Part shown: positions 9,557 through 19,079 of the stretch, in pieces
Layout of the letters: every line of letters begins with the position of its first letter
Numbering within the stretch: the first letter of the stretch is position 1
NCBI GenBank assembly: GCA_016873095.1
Contig: VGYC01000003.1
Coordinates: 32,867-96,866, forward strand
Origin: Planctomycetota bacterium
Lineage (GTDB): Bacteria; Planctomycetota; Planctomycetia; Gemmatales; Gemmataceae
Direction of reading: 5' to 3'
Length of the DNA stretch: 64,000 bases
The notes under the pieces: generated by a model
What the model saw: the letters and a program-made list of their open reading frames with translations, nothing else
Told to the model about the DNA's origin: nothing
The model's database searches: none
Translations under genes and position numbers: made by a program

Positions 9557-9835
9557 TCATACCTCCATCTCATGGTCGAGCAGCTCAGCGACCGGATGGC
9601 TGCGCAGTGCCTCGACAATCTGGCCAAGAGCAACCTTCAGGTGATGCGACTCGTTGCTGACCATGGCAAGTCCCAGCACCACGAGTTGCCGGTGGTCGAG
9701 CGCCTCCACCTCGGCAATCGACACATTGAAACTGTTGTGCAACCGATCCTTGATGCTCTTCACCACCTGCCGCTTGTCCTTCAAGGATCGCGATTCACGC
9801 AACAGCAAGCGAACACGCAAGGTGCCGACCAGCAT
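9557..9835 (-). CDS. DUF503 domain protein (YlxP family)
   Basis: 92-aa protein of the DUF503/YlxP family. The opening MLVGTLRVRLLLRESRSLKDKRQVVKS and the later FNVSIAEVEALDHRQ and LGLAMVSNESHH are typical. The family is usually encoded between infB and rbfA, as here, and has been associated with ribosome maturation, but its biochemical role is not firmly known. Full length for the family. Both flanks in the operon carry periodic inverted repeats. Confidence 0.93.
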   Translation of the reverse strand: MLVGTLRVRLLLRESRSLKDKRQVVKSIKDRLHNSFNVSIAEVEALDHRQLVVLGLAMVSNESHHLKVALGQIVEALRSHPVAELLDHEMEV

Positions 9836-9842
9836 CGTTGTT

Positions 9843-9917
9843 GATCTCTGATTTTTGAATCTTGATGACCGTCACGTAGCACCAATCGAAGAATCGAAAA
9901 TCAAGAATCAAAAATTC
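9843..9917. repeat. Inverted heptad repeat (GATTYTT type)
   Basis: Left arm GATCTCT-GATTTTT-GAATCTT-GAT (9843-9866); right arm AATCGAAGAATCGAAAATC (from about 9883) continuing to AAAAATTC near 9917, whose reverse complement reads GATTCTT-GATTTTC-GATTCTT. The outer 17 bases of the arms match at about 15 positions. It sits between infB and DUF503 in a minus-strand operon, so it would be transcribed. Confidence 0.72.
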
Positions 9918-9918
9918 C

Positions 9919-12726
9919 TTACAGGGTGCGTTGCACCTGATCCACACGGAAGGCTTCGACGACGTCGCCGACCTTGATGTCGTCGTAGCCGGCGAGCTTG
10001 AGGCCGCACTCGAAGCCTTCGCGTACCTCGCCGACGTCCTCCTTGAACCGCTTGAGAGATTCCAGTCCCGCCGTGCGGTCGGCGGGAGGATAGATGACCA
10101 CGCCTTCGCGGATCACGCGGACCTTGGCGTTGCGACGGATGTTTCCCTGGGTGACGTAGCAGCCGGCGATGGTGCCGACGCGGCTGATCTTGAAAGTCTC
10201 GCGGACCACGGCCCGACCCAGGTGCACGACCTCTTCGCGCGGCTTGAGCTTGCCTTCCAGGGCGGCGCGAATGTCGTTCGTCAAGTTGTAGATGATGTCG
10301 TACTCGCGGATCTGCACCCCCTTCTCCTCGGCCAGGGCCAGGGCGCGGTCGTCGGGAACAACGTTGAAGCCGACGATCAGGGTGTCCTCCGGCGAGGTCA
10401 ACGCCAGCCAGACATCGTTTTCGGTGATGGCGCCGATGGCGGCTTCAAGGATGCGCAGGCGTACCTCGTCGTGCTGGAACTTGTCGAGCTCCTTGCGGAT
10501 GGCCTCGATGGAGCCGCGGAAATCGGCCTTGAGGATGATCTTCAGCTCGGCGATCTTGGCCTCGGTGAGCCGTTCGAGCGTGAGCGCCGGCCGCTTGGTC
10601 TGTGCGGCTTCCTGCACGCGGCCCTTGCGGCGCTCGGCGATGCCGCGGGCAACGGCCAGATCGGGCACAACCATGAACGGGTCGTCGGCGTTGGGGACTT
10701 CGTCGAGTCCGGTGATGCGCACGGGAACACTTGGGCCGGCCTCGATGATGCCGCGCCCCTGATCGTCGTACATCTGACGCACGCGGCCGTAGGCGGCGCC
10801 GCAAAGGATCACATCGCCGCGCCGAAGCGTGCCGGACTGAACCAGCATGGTGGCGCGGACGCCCTCCCCCTCGCTGAGCATGGCCTCCAGACAAATCCCC
10901 TGGCCCGGCTTTTTGGGATTGGCCTTCAGTTCCTTGAGCTCGGCAACCACGGAAAGCTGATCGAGCAGCTCATCGATCCCCTTGCCGGTGGCGGCGCTGG
11001 TTTCCACGAAGGGAGTATCGCCGCCCATGTTATCCGGGAGGACCTCGAGGCTATAGAGCTGCTGGCGGGTGCGATTGAGGTTGGCGCTTGGCAGATCGAC
11101 CTTGTTGATGGCGACGACGAGCGAGACGCCGGCTGCCTTGGCGTGGTTGATGGCCTCCTCGGTTTGCGGCATGACGCCGTCGTCGGCTGCGACGACGATG
11201 ACCGCCACGTCCGTCACCTGAGCGCCGCGGGCGCGCATCTTGGTAAAAGCCTCGTGGCCAGGCGTATCCAAGAAGGTGATGGGCCGCCCGCCGTGTTCGA
11301 CGCGCCAGGCGCGTATCACCTGAGTGATGCCGCCGGCCTCGGTGGCCACGACGTTGCTCTCGCGGATGCGATCCAGGAGCGACGTCTTGCCGTGGTCGAC
11401 GTGGCCCATGACCGTGACGACCGGAGCACGCGGCAGCAGGTCGTCGGGATCGTCCGCCACATTGAAGCTCGACAGCAACTGGTCTTCCGCGTCGAACTGT
11501 TTCTTGATCTCGATTTCACAGCCAACCTCCACGGCCAGCAACTCGGCCAGCTCCGTGGCCAGAGTCGTGTTGACGTTGGCGTTGGCCATGCCGTGGTCCT
11601 TGAGCCGGAAGAGCAGGTCCAGCGAACGCACGCCGATGGCCTCGGACAGCGAGCGCACGGAGATGGGGATGTCGAGCACCACCTTCCCCTTGCGCGGCAT
11701 GGTGGCTTGCTTCGGCTTGACCTTGAGTCGTGCACTCTTGGCACGAAAGGCGGCGCGGCTCTCGTCGATCTCGTCGCGCGACACGATGCGGCCGCCGGCC
11801 TGGATGTCGACGTCGCTACGGGTCTTGCGCTGCTTGGCGCGTTCGTTGCGTGCTTGCTGGCGCTTGTCGCGGCCGGCCACGCCCTTGGGGCGATTCTTGT
11901 CTTTCTTGGCATCGTCCTCTTCGTCGAAGTCGGCTACCGGCGCCGTGCCAGGCTTGATGACGTCTGCCGGCTTGATCGGCTTGCCCTGGACCAGTTGCTC
12001 CGGACTGAGGCGGGCAATGGGCTTCTGCACCGGCTCGTCCTTCTTGGTTTCCTTGAGGACGTGCGGCTTGAGAGTTGGCGGGCGCGCGGTCAGGTGCGAC
12101 GGCGGCCTCAACTCGCGCGGCCGGCGTGTGGAACGCCCCGAGCCGGCGCCCGGACCGCCACCCGCTGGCGAGCTTTCCAGATCGCGAACCTTGGATCCGC
12201 TTGACAGCGGCATGTCCTTGCTGGTACCGGGCATGCTGGGTTTGCTCGCAACTGGGGAGACAGGCGCACTCGCGGGCGCACCAGGAACGCTGGCCGGCGC
12301 GGCCGGTGGCGATGGCGGGGCGGCCGTGGTCGGCTTCAACTCGGCGGCCACGGGCGGCGGTTCTGCCGCCGGCTTGCCCGGGGCCGCAGCCTCGCTTTCA
12401 TCCGGCTCGGCGGGAGATTCCGGTACAGCCCCCGGCTTGGCAGGTGCGGGCACATCACGGCGAACCGGCCGCGAGTCCAGATTGCGCACCGTTCGCGCCA
12501 CGTCCGGCAACGGGGCCGGTGCCGCGACCTTGGGCGGAGCGGCCACGGCAACGCCACCGCCGCCTCGCTTCACCATCTGCTCGATCATGTCCCGCTGTTC
12601 GGGATCAAGGCTGCTCAGCTGATTCTTCACGTCCAGCCCGGCGCCCTGACACAGTTCGAGCAGATCCTTACTGTCGATGTTCAGCTCGCGGGCCAGCGCG
12701 TAGACTCGGACTTTTTCTCGTTGCAA
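9919..12726 (-). CDS. infB: Translation initiation factor IF-2
   Basis: 935-aa IF-2, the GTPase that brings initiator tRNA to the ribosome. The N-terminal IF2_N motif [20 protein letters not shown] (residues 7-26) is followed by a long Pro/Ala-rich linker (about 60-225), a basic segment, and a second IF2_N-like region. The G domain begins near residue 437 with [20 protein letters not shown] (G1), then [16 protein letters not shown] (G3) and NKVD (G4), and the C-terminal domains II-IV follow to the end. The start codon is TTG at 12726 with AGGAG about 7 bases upstream; no better in-frame start is nearby. Downstream of nusA, upstream of DUF503 and rbfA. Confidence 0.97.
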   Translation of the reverse strand: MQREKVRVYALARELNIDSKDLLELCQGAGLDVKNQLSSLDPEQRDMIEQMVKRGGGGVAVAAPPKVAAPAPLPDVARTVRNLDSRPVRRDVPAPAKPGAVPESPAEPDESEAAAPGKPAAEPPPVAAELKPTTAAPPSPPAAPASVPGAPASAPVSPVASKPSMPGTSKDMPLSSGSKVRDLESSPAGGGPGAGSGRSTRRPRELRPPSHLTARPPTLKPHVLKETKKDEPVQKPIARLSPEQLVQGKPIKPADVIKPGTAPVADFDEEDDAKKDKNRPKGVAGRDKRQQARNERAKQRKTRSDVDIQAGGRIVSRDEIDESRAAFRAKSARLKVKPKQATMPRKGKVVLDIPISVRSLSEAIGVRSLDLLFRLKDHGMANANVNTTLATELAELLAVEVGCEIEIKKQFDAEDQLLSSFNVADDPDDLLPRAPVVTVMGHVDHGKTSLLDRIRESNVVATEAGGITQVIRAWRVEHGGRPITFLDTPGHEAFTKMRARGAQVTDVAVIVVAADDGVMPQTEEAINHAKAAGVSLVVAINKVDLPSANLNRTRQQLYSLEVLPDNMGGDTPFVETSAATGKGIDELLDQLSVVAELKELKANPKKPGQGICLEAMLSEGEGVRATMLVQSGTLRRGDVILCGAAYGRVRQMYDDQGRGIIEAGPSVPVRITGLDEVPNADDPFMVVPDLAVARGIAERRKGRVQEAAQTKRPALTLERLTEAKIAELKIILKADFRGSIEAIRKELDKFQHDEVRLRILEAAIGAITENDVWLALTSPEDTLIVGFNVVPDDRALALAEEKGVQIREYDIIYNLTNDIRAALEGKLKPREEVVHLGRAVVRETFKISRVGTIAGCYVTQGNIRRNAKVRVIREGVVIYPPADRTAGLESLKRFKEDVGEVREGFECGLKLAGYDDIKVGDVVEAFRVDQVQRTL

Positions 12727-12854
12727 GCAGGGCTCCTCTTCAGGGCAGGCATCCTCGGTGAATCGTCGAATGAATGTGGTTTATTCTAACCGCTTTCCGC
12801 CAGGTGGGAAAGGGCAAGGAGACTCGGACACGCGCCAAAGCCGCAAGCGGCTGC

Positions 12855-14264
12855 TCAGGGTTGTTCGCCGGTCTCTCCTTCGGCTGGGGGTGGGGTGGGA
12901 TTCGGCGGCGCGGAGCTGCCGAAAATGCGATCGGGATCCAGCGGTTTTTCCTGCTCCGGGGCGCTGCCTGTGTCCGGGCCGAACAAGCTCTCGAGCGTCG
13001 GCTTGGCGTCGGGCGTCCTGACCTCGCCATCGGCCGGGCACAGCGTCTCGGCCGGCGACGGTCGCGGCGTTTCCCGCTCCTGTGCCGCGGCGGCTGCCTG
13101 GGCTGCGCGCGTCTCCACTTCGACTCGCGCGGCGGCTTCCTCGGCGAAGGCGATCATTTCGTCGGCATGGTCTTCGGTCGTGCCTGCCAATTCCGCCAGC
13201 TGCGCCGGCTCCATGAACGTCAAGTCATCGAAAGACAGAAAGCCTTCCTCGATGAACGCCTCCACCATCGTATCAGTGACGTTGGGCAGTTCGTGGAACC
13301 AGGCTTCGGCCTTTTCGATGCCCTCGTTGAGTTCGTCGAGGGTCATGATCTCGATGTCCCAGCCCACGAGCTTGCTGGCCAGGCGCACATTTTGTCCGCG
13401 CCGGCCGATGGCCAGCGACAGCTGATCTTCCTTGACCAGCACGATGGCTCGCCCGAGGCGCGGATACAGGAAGACCTCTTCGATCTGGGCCGGCTGCAGG
13501 GCATTGGGAATCATGATCTGCAACGAGTCGTTCCAGCGAACGATGTCGATGCGCTCGCCGCCCAGCTCGTCCACGATGTTCTTGATGCGCGAGCCGCGCA
13601 CGCCGACGCAAGCGCCAACGCAATCGACCTTGAGGTCGATGCTGGAGACGGCAATCTTCGTACGGTAGCCGGCTTCGCGGGCCAAGGCCTTGATCTCGAT
13701 GGTGCGGTCGGCGATCTCGGGAATCTCATTCTCGAACAGGCGGCGGACAAAGTCGCCGTGGGTGCGTGACAGGATGATCTTCACCCGATGCCCGACCTTG
13801 CGAACGTCGATGATGACGGCCTTGATGCGCTCGCCGACATGATGAGTCTCGCCGGGAATCTGCTCGCTGCGCGGCAGCAGCGCCTCGGACTTGCCGAGGC
13901 CGACAATGCCAGAGCCGCCTTCGTGCCGTTGCAAGTTGCCGTGGACCAGGTCCCCCTTGAGGGCGGCGAACTCGTCGAAGACGGCGTTGCATTCCGCCTC
14001 GCGAATCTTCTGAATCATGACCTGCTTGGCGCTCTGGGCGGCGATACGGCCCAGCTCGGCCGGGTCGATCATTTCCTCGCCCTTCTTGGCCTGAATCTCG
14101 CCCGAGTCGCGGTTGATGGTGACCAGCACGCCGGCCTCCTCGCCGTAGCGTTTCTCGCTGGCGAGCTGCAACGCTGCCTGGATGCCCTCGAAGATGACCT
14201 CGCGAGGGATGTTCTTGTCGTGGTGCATCTGGTCCACGAGCCGCAACAAGTCGGAGCCCTTCAT
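12855..14264 (-). CDS. nusA: Transcription termination/antitermination factor NusA
   Basis: 469-aa NusA, which binds RNA polymerase and affects pausing, termination and antitermination. The N-terminal domain starts [20 protein letters not shown]; the S1 domain is about residues 130-200; the KH domains include [25 protein letters not shown] and [15 protein letters not shown] (about 255-330). C-terminal to these, [20 protein letters not shown] looks like the helix-hairpin-helix repeat region, then a Glu/Pro-rich tail. ATG 14264 has GAGG about 10 bases upstream; the frame is open further upstream, but the known NusA N-terminus begins here. It heads the operon, with no rimP gene beside it. Confidence 0.96.
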   Translation of the reverse strand: MKGSDLLRLVDQMHHDKNIPREVIFEGIQAALQLASEKRYGEEAGVLVTINRDSGEIQAKKGEEMIDPAELGRIAAQSAKQVMIQKIREAECNAVFDEFAALKGDLVHGNLQRHEGGSGIVGLGKSEALLPRSEQIPGETHHVGERIKAVIIDVRKVGHRVKIILSRTHGDFVRRLFENEIPEIADRTIEIKALAREAGYRTKIAVSSIDLKVDCVGACVGVRGSRIKNIVDELGGERIDIVRWNDSLQIMIPNALQPAQIEEVFLYPRLGRAIVLVKEDQLSLAIGRRGQNVRLASKLVGWDIEIMTLDELNEGIEKAEAWFHELPNVTDTMVEAFIEEGFLSFDDLTFMEPAQLAELAGTTEDHADEMIAFAEEAAARVEVETRAAQAAAAAQERETPRPSPAETLCPADGEVRTPDAKPTLESLFGPDTGSAPEQEKPLDPDRIFGSSAPPNPTPPPAEGETGEQP

Positions 14265-14317
14265 CGTGCTGTGTTCCTCGATCCAGTCAGAATCGTGCCA
14301 AACAAGGTCCACATAAC

Positions 14318-14342
14318 AAAAAAAGTGGGACAAGCCCACTTT
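14318..14342 (-). terminator. Intrinsic terminator in the nusA leader
   Basis: On the minus strand, AAAGTGGG pairs with CCCACTTT around a 5-base loop, followed by T to give a run of seven T. It lies 54 bases before the nusA start and about 110-135 bases after a likely -10 box. No minus-strand gene ends upstream of it, so it should act on the leader transcript, as in attenuation. Confidence 0.75.
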
Positions 14343-14391
14343 GACCGCCTCGGCGCGCACCCGCCCGAGCGCGTGTTCCCGGTCAGCCAAG

Positions 14392-14410
14392 CATGCCGGC
14401 CGCCGGCATG
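14392..14410 (-). other. Leader hairpin upstream of nusA
   Basis: CATGCCGGC and GCCGGCATG flank a single central base, giving a perfect 19-base palindrome within the presumed nusA leader, upstream of the terminator. Flanking GTTCC/GGAAC could extend the structure. Either orientation can form it; its role is unknown. Confidence 0.5.
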
Positions 14411-14460
14411 TCCTGGAACCTGCTCAGCCTGCTATCGTTCATTGCCGCACCCATGCCCAA

Positions 14461-14466
14461 ATTATA
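14461..14466 (-). promoter_or_regulatory. Possible -10 box for nusA
   Basis: Minus strand TATAAT, a perfect -10 hexamer, about 197 bases upstream of the nusA ATG. The -35 region at 17-18 bp is GTTATT-like and weak. If used, the leader would be about 190 nt and contain the palindrome and the terminator. Confidence 0.4.
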
Positions 14467-14658
14467 TTGCCGCGGCGAGGGGAAATAACCCCACCTCGGC
14501 ATTTTCCCCGTAATTCACCATTTGGACAAGACGAGATTGCGTCGTCGCGACCGGCGGCTCCAGTATCGCAGCTTCGCCAGATGATCACGCCTTGCAAGAA
14601 TCATCTTCGGACCCTACTATCCGCCGCTGGCTTGTTGCATGGAGGCCGGACGGTAGCG

Positions 14659-17469
14659 ATGCGCACGGAACGAGCGGAACCGGAGAACACGGAGGCGGCT
14701 GGCTGGCTTGCGGGCGCGCTGGCGTGGTGGGTGGCGATCGTGTGCCGCCGACCGCGGCTGGTCCTCGCAGGATCGCTCGTGCTGGTGGCTCTCGCCGTGG
14801 CATTCGCCTGGAACCAGCTCAAATATCAGACGCAGCGCGACGATCTCCTCAGCCCGCACAAGGACTTCTACAAGCGCTGGCAGCAATACGTGCGCGAGTT
14901 CGGCGAGGACGACGACATGGTGGTCGTGGTCCAGGGCGACAGGCAGCCGCGGATGAAGCAGGCGCTCGACGACCTGGCCGGCCGTATCGCCACTCAACCG
15001 GACCGCTTCAACCACCTGTTTTACCGGGTTGACCTGCGCCATCTACGCGATCGCGCCCTGCTATTCTTGCCAGTCGAGCAGATCCGCCAGATTCAGGACA
15101 ACCTTCAGGACATGAACCTGCTGCTGGACCCGCCGGTGCTACGCGGCTTCGATCCGCTGTTTAGCTGGAAGTCGGTGACCCTGCAGATGCTGGTGCTCGA
15201 GGCCCAGCGCCGGCTGACGGGGGTGCCGTCAGAGGATCCGGCCTCGGACAGGCGAGTGCTGCGGCAACTGGATGCCGTCTGCTCCGCCGCCGCCGATTCG
15301 CTCGACCGTCCCGGCAGCTATCGCAGTCCCTGGCAAGACATTCTGCCGCGCTTTCCCAACGACCAGGCCCGGCTCGACGAGCCGCAGTACTTCTTCAGCA
15401 AGCAAGGAAACCTGGCCTTCCTGCTGGTAAGGCCGGTGCGAAAGCATTCGTTCACCGGCACGCAGCAAAGCGTGATCGCGCTTCGCAAGCTGATTGATGA
15501 GCTGAAGCTGAATTACACGGACTTGCGGATCGGCCTCACCGGGCTGCCGGTGCTGGAAGATGACGAGATGGCGGCGTCCGAACGTGACAGCCAGCGCGCC
15601 GCCTGGCTGGCGCTGGCCGGCGTGGCCATCCTGTACATGGCTTTCTATCGCCGCTGGCGCTACCCGGTATTCACGGTGGCCACCTTGCTCGTAGGGACCG
15701 CCTGGGCGATGGGCTGGACGACGTTGACCGTCGGCCATCTGAATATCCTGTCAGCGGCGTTCGCCGTCATGCTCATCGGCATGGGCGACTACGGTGTGCT
15801 GTGGGTGACGCGCTACGGGCAGGAGAGGAAAGAGGGAGCGGACCTGGCGAGGGCGATGGGCAACACGGCCCGCAGCGTCGGCCCCGGCATCCTGGTTGCC
15901 GGCATCACCACGGCGCTGGCCTTCTTCGCCACCATGCTGGCGGACTTCAAGGCCATCATCGAACTCGGCTGGATCGCCGGCTGCGGCATCCTGCTGTGCG
16001 CCCTGGCGTGCTTCATCGTCTTGCCGGCGATGCTGGCGATATGGGACGGCCGCCGCAACCGGACCGGCCGAGTCGTCCGGCCCGGACCGCCGCGCTTGCT
16101 CCCCTTCGAAGAAATCAAGAACGACCGCCGCGAATGGCTGCCGGGATTGATGCGCCGGCCGCGGCTGGTGCTGATCGCCAGCGGCGTCGCCATTGTCGTC
16201 TTCGCGCTGCTGGCGCTGCGCACGCGCTACGACCACAACCTGCTGCACATGCAGGCGCGCGGGCTGGAATCGGTCCGCTGGGAAAAGACGCTGATTCGCA
16301 ACACTGCCGGCGCGAGCTGGCACGCGCTGAGCTACACGACCACGCCGGAGGAAGCGCTGGCCCTCAAGGCACGCTTCGAGAAGCTGCCGATGGTGAGCCA
16401 GGTGGTCGAGGTCGCCTCGCTGGTACCGCGCGACCAGGACCGCAAGCTCGAGCAGTTGCGTGACATTCAGCTGCGGCTGAAGCATCTGCCACCCAAGGGC
16501 CAACGCATCAGCCACCTGTTGCCGCGCCCCGCCGAGCTGGGCCGGGCCCTCGACCGCCTTCTAGAGGCTATCGAGCAAGCGGGCCTGGAATCGCAGCGAG
16601 CACTGCTGGCCTCGCTCAAGACCCGCGCGCGGGCGTTGCGTGACAGGTTGGCAGCGGCCGACCCAGAGAAGGCCAGCCATATCTTGCAGGACTTCGAGGA
16701 ACGCATGACGACCGATCTGGCTGCCGACCTGCACCGGCTCCGCGACGTGTCGCACGCCGCGCCGATCACCATCGCAGATCTGCCGTCGTCGCTCCGCGAT
16801 CGCTACATCGGCAAGAACGGCCATTGGCTCGTATGCGTCTTTGCCAGGGACTCCCTGTGGGACTACGCTCCGCTCGAACGCTTCATCGCCCAGGTGCAGA
16901 CCGTGGACCCGGAAGCCACCGGCAAGCCGTTCACCACACTGGAAGGACTGCGGGCCATGAAGGAGAGTTTCCTGTGGGCATCGCTGTACGCAGCCGTGGC
17001 GATGTTCCTGGTTCTGCTTTTGGATTTTCGTAGCTGGAAATGCACGTTCGTTGCGCTCGGGCCGGTCGCGATGGGTCTGTGCATGACCTTCGGAGCGATG
17101 GGCCTGTTTGACATTGCCTTCAATCCGGCGAACATGATTGCCTTGCCGCTGATCCTGGGCGTGGGCATGGATAACGGCGTGCACGTGCTGCACGATTTTC
17201 GTTCCAGGCCGCCGGGTGCCTATTCGCTGACGCACGCCACCGGCCGCGGCATCCTGGTCGCGGGCCTCACGACGATCCTCGGCTTCGGCACGCTCATGAT
17301 CTCCAGCCACCGTGGCATTGCCAGCCTCGGCCTTGCGCTCAGCCTGGGCGTGAGCTGCTGCATGCTTTGCTCGCTGGTGACGCTGCCGGCGTTGCTGCGC
17401 TTGCTCGACGGCCGCCGTCGACGCGAGCCGCGCCACGACTACACGGCGACGGCACGCCGCGCCGCATGA
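14659..17469 (+). CDS. MMPL/RND superfamily transporter (HpnN-like)
   Basis: 936-aa integral membrane protein of the RND superfamily MMPL branch, which exports lipids or other hydrophobic molecules using the proton gradient. After an N-terminal membrane segment (VLAGSLVLVALAVAFAW, about 35-51) there is a large periplasmic loop, a block of five membrane spans (about 310-465, including GMGDYGVLWVTRYG), a second periplasmic domain, and a second block (about 770-915, including GVGMDNGVHVLHDF). The repeated GMGDYG/GVGMDNG signatures show the internal duplication. The pattern resembles HpnN, linked to hopanoid transport, but no hopanoid genes flank it. ATG 14659 has GGAGG upstream; earlier in-frame starts give implausible N-termini. 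Confidence 0.85.
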   Translation: MRTERAEPENTEAAGWLAGALAWWVAIVCRRPRLVLAGSLVLVALAVAFAWNQLKYQTQRDDLLSPHKDFYKRWQQYVREFGEDDDMVVVVQGDRQPRMKQALDDLAGRIATQPDRFNHLFYRVDLRHLRDRALLFLPVEQIRQIQDNLQDMNLLLDPPVLRGFDPLFSWKSVTLQMLVLEAQRRLTGVPSEDPASDRRVLRQLDAVCSAAADSLDRPGSYRSPWQDILPRFPNDQARLDEPQYFFSKQGNLAFLLVRPVRKHSFTGTQQSVIALRKLIDELKLNYTDLRIGLTGLPVLEDDEMAASERDSQRAAWLALAGVAILYMAFYRRWRYPVFTVATLLVGTAWAMGWTTLTVGHLNILSAAFAVMLIGMGDYGVLWVTRYGQERKEGADLARAMGNTARSVGPGILVAGITTALAFFATMLADFKAIIELGWIAGCGILLCALACFIVLPAMLAIWDGRRNRTGRVVRPGPPRLLPFEEIKNDRREWLPGLMRRPRLVLIASGVAIVVFALLALRTRYDHNLLHMQARGLESVRWEKTLIRNTAGASWHALSYTTTPEEALALKARFEKLPMVSQVVEVASLVPRDQDRKLEQLRDIQLRLKHLPPKGQRISHLLPRPAELGRALDRLLEAIEQAGLESQRALLASLKTRARALRDRLAAADPEKASHILQDFEERMTTDLAADLHRLRDVSHAAPITIADLPSSLRDRYIGKNGHWLVCVFARDSLWDYAPLERFIAQVQTVDPEATGKPFTTLEGLRAMKESFLWASLYAAVAMFLVLLLDFRSWKCTFVALGPVAMGLCMTFGAMGLFDIAFNPANMIALPLILGVGMDNGVHVLHDFRSRPPGAYSLTHATGRGILVAGLTTILGFGTLMISSHRGIASLGLALSLGVSCCMLCSLVTLPALLRLLDGRRRREPRHDYTATARRAA

Positions 17470-17596
17470 GTCCTCCTCGCCACCCTTCAAGGGAACGGCC
17501 GCGCACACGACAATTCACTGAGTTGCCGGGTTGAGGAAACTGACGTTCCATCACAGCAAAGACAGGAAATCAGTAGCGATGTCAGGAAGCGCCGTC

Positions 17597-18997
17597 CTAG
17601 CGCATGATCTCGCGCACCACCGTGCCGCGCACGTCGGTGAGGCGCATGTCGCGGCCGGCATAGCGGTAAGTGAGCCGCTCGTGGTCGAGGCCGAGCAGGT
17701 GCAGGATGGTGGCGTGCCAGTCGTGGATGTGCATCTTGTCTTCGACAGCCTCGTAGCCGAAGTCGTCGGTGGCGCCGTGTGAGAGTCCGCCGCGGACGCC
17801 GCCGCCGGCCATCCAGGTGGTGAAGCCGCGATGGTTGTGGTCACGGCCGTCGCTGCCCTGACCATAGGGCGTGCGCCCGAACTCGCCGCCCCAGATCACC
17901 AGCGTGTCGTCCAGCAGGCCGCGCGACTTCAGGTCGGTGAGCAGTCCGGCAATGGGTCGATCGACGCTCTGCGCCTTGTTCGCCAGCGCGGTACGCAGGT
18001 TCTGGTGGTGGTCCCATTGTCCGGAAGTGACCTCGACGAAGCGGACGCCGGCCTCGACGAAGCGGCGGGCCATCAGGCACTGCCGGCCAAAACCGTCCGT
18101 GCCGTCGTTGCCGATGCCGTACAGGGCACGGGTGGCCGCGCTTTCACCGGCGATGTCGATGACACGCGGCATGTCGTTCTGCATGCGAAAGGCTAGCTCG
18201 AGAGACTGAATAGCGCCATCGATGCCGGGATGCTGCCGGTCGCGTTCCAGCGCGCCGCGATGGAGCGACTGGATGAAGTCGAGCTGGCGGCGCTGAGCCG
18301 CCGTGGTCTGGTTGGGATTGCGAATGTTGCTGACGCCGGGAGTGCTGCCGCCGGGCCTGCCGAAACCGCCGCCGCCGAAGCCGCCGAAGCCTGTGCGAAT
18401 GGGCGTCCCCTGGTAGACGGCCGGAAGGAAGGCGCTGCCGTAGTTGGCCGGCCCGCCGTTCTGCAGCGGTGGATTGATGGACACAAAGCCGGGCAGGTTC
18501 TCGTTCTCGGTGCCCAGGCCGTAGAAAGCCCAGGCGCCCATCGATGGCCGCTTGAACTGGAAGATGCCCGTGTGCAGTTGCAGGAAGGCCTGGGCGTGGG
18601 CCGGTACGTCGGTATGCATGCCGCGCAGCAGGCAGAGTTCATCGGCGTGCTTGGCGACCTCGGGGAACACCTCCGAGATCCACAGGCCGCTTTGCCCGTG
18701 TTGCGAAAAACGATAAGGCGAGGCCATCAGCCTGGCGAAGGTGCGGGCGCGCGGCATGCTCTGCCCGGCACGCTCGGCCAGCTTCGGCTTGTAATCGAAA
18801 GTATCGACGTGCGAGGGCGCCCCTTCCATGCACAGAAAGATCACGTGCCTGGCCCGCGCCGGGAAGTGCGTCCGCCGCGGCGTCAGCGGATTGGCCCGCT
18901 CGTTGGCCATGGTGGACAGTCCGGCGAACGCCAGGTAACCAAAACCGGCAACCGTGCTCTTCAAGATATCCCGGCGAGAAACGGTGTGATTCACCAT
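17597..18997 (-). CDS. DUF1501 secreted protein
   Basis: 466-aa DUF1501 protein, a sulfatase/alkaline phosphatase-like fold family expanded in planctomycetes. The N-terminus NHTVSRRDILKSTVAGFG is a twin-arginine signal. Conserved patterns: HVIFLCMEGAPSHVDTFDYKP, LWISEVFPEVAKHADELCLLR, RFVEVTSGQWDHHQNL, LVIWGGEFGRTPYGQG, GRDHNHRGFTTWMAGGGVRGG, and a C-terminal ILHLLGLDHERLTYRYAGRD. His and Asp residues in these blocks could hold metals, but activity has not been established for the family. It follows the DUF1549/DUF1553 gene on the same strand, with an inverted repeat between them; the two are presumed to work together outside the cytoplasm. Confidence 0.92.
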   Translation of the reverse strand: MVNHTVSRRDILKSTVAGFGYLAFAGLSTMANERANPLTPRRTHFPARARHVIFLCMEGAPSHVDTFDYKPKLAERAGQSMPRARTFARLMASPYRFSQHGQSGLWISEVFPEVAKHADELCLLRGMHTDVPAHAQAFLQLHTGIFQFKRPSMGAWAFYGLGTENENLPGFVSINPPLQNGGPANYGSAFLPAVYQGTPIRTGFGGFGGGGFGRPGGSTPGVSNIRNPNQTTAAQRRQLDFIQSLHRGALERDRQHPGIDGAIQSLELAFRMQNDMPRVIDIAGESAATRALYGIGNDGTDGFGRQCLMARRFVEAGVRFVEVTSGQWDHHQNLRTALANKAQSVDRPIAGLLTDLKSRGLLDDTLVIWGGEFGRTPYGQGSDGRDHNHRGFTTWMAGGGVRGGLSHGATDDFGYEAVEDKMHIHDWHATILHLLGLDHERLTYRYAGRDMRLTDVRGTVVREIMR

Positions 18998-19013
18998 GGT
19001 AGACTCCGATCGC

Positions 19014-19079
19014 GTATTCAGTGTTCAGTGTTCAGTATTCAGTTGGAGATGTTTGCTGCACACTGAACACTGAAAACTA
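19014..19079. repeat. Inverted heptad repeat (GTGTTCA type)
   Basis: Four tandem 7-mers GTATTCA-GTGTTCA-GTGTTCA-GTATTCA (19014-19041), a short loop, then TGAACAC-TGAAAAC (about 19063-19076), the reverse complement of the same units. The right arm abuts the stop codon of the upstream gene (19077-19079). It is transcribed between the DUF1549/DUF1553 and DUF1501 genes. Unit sequence shared with 33109-33257. Confidence 0.8.

Noticed and set aside
9931..12204. Long plus-strand open frame (757 codons) opposite infB
   Set aside because: It is entirely antisense to IF-2, whose GTPase motifs are unmistakable; high GC leaves long open shadow frames.
14341..14658. Long N-terminus for the MMPL transporter
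   Set aside because: The extra 106 residues are basic and low-complexity and overlap the nusA leader; the ATG at 14659 starts right before the first membrane helix.
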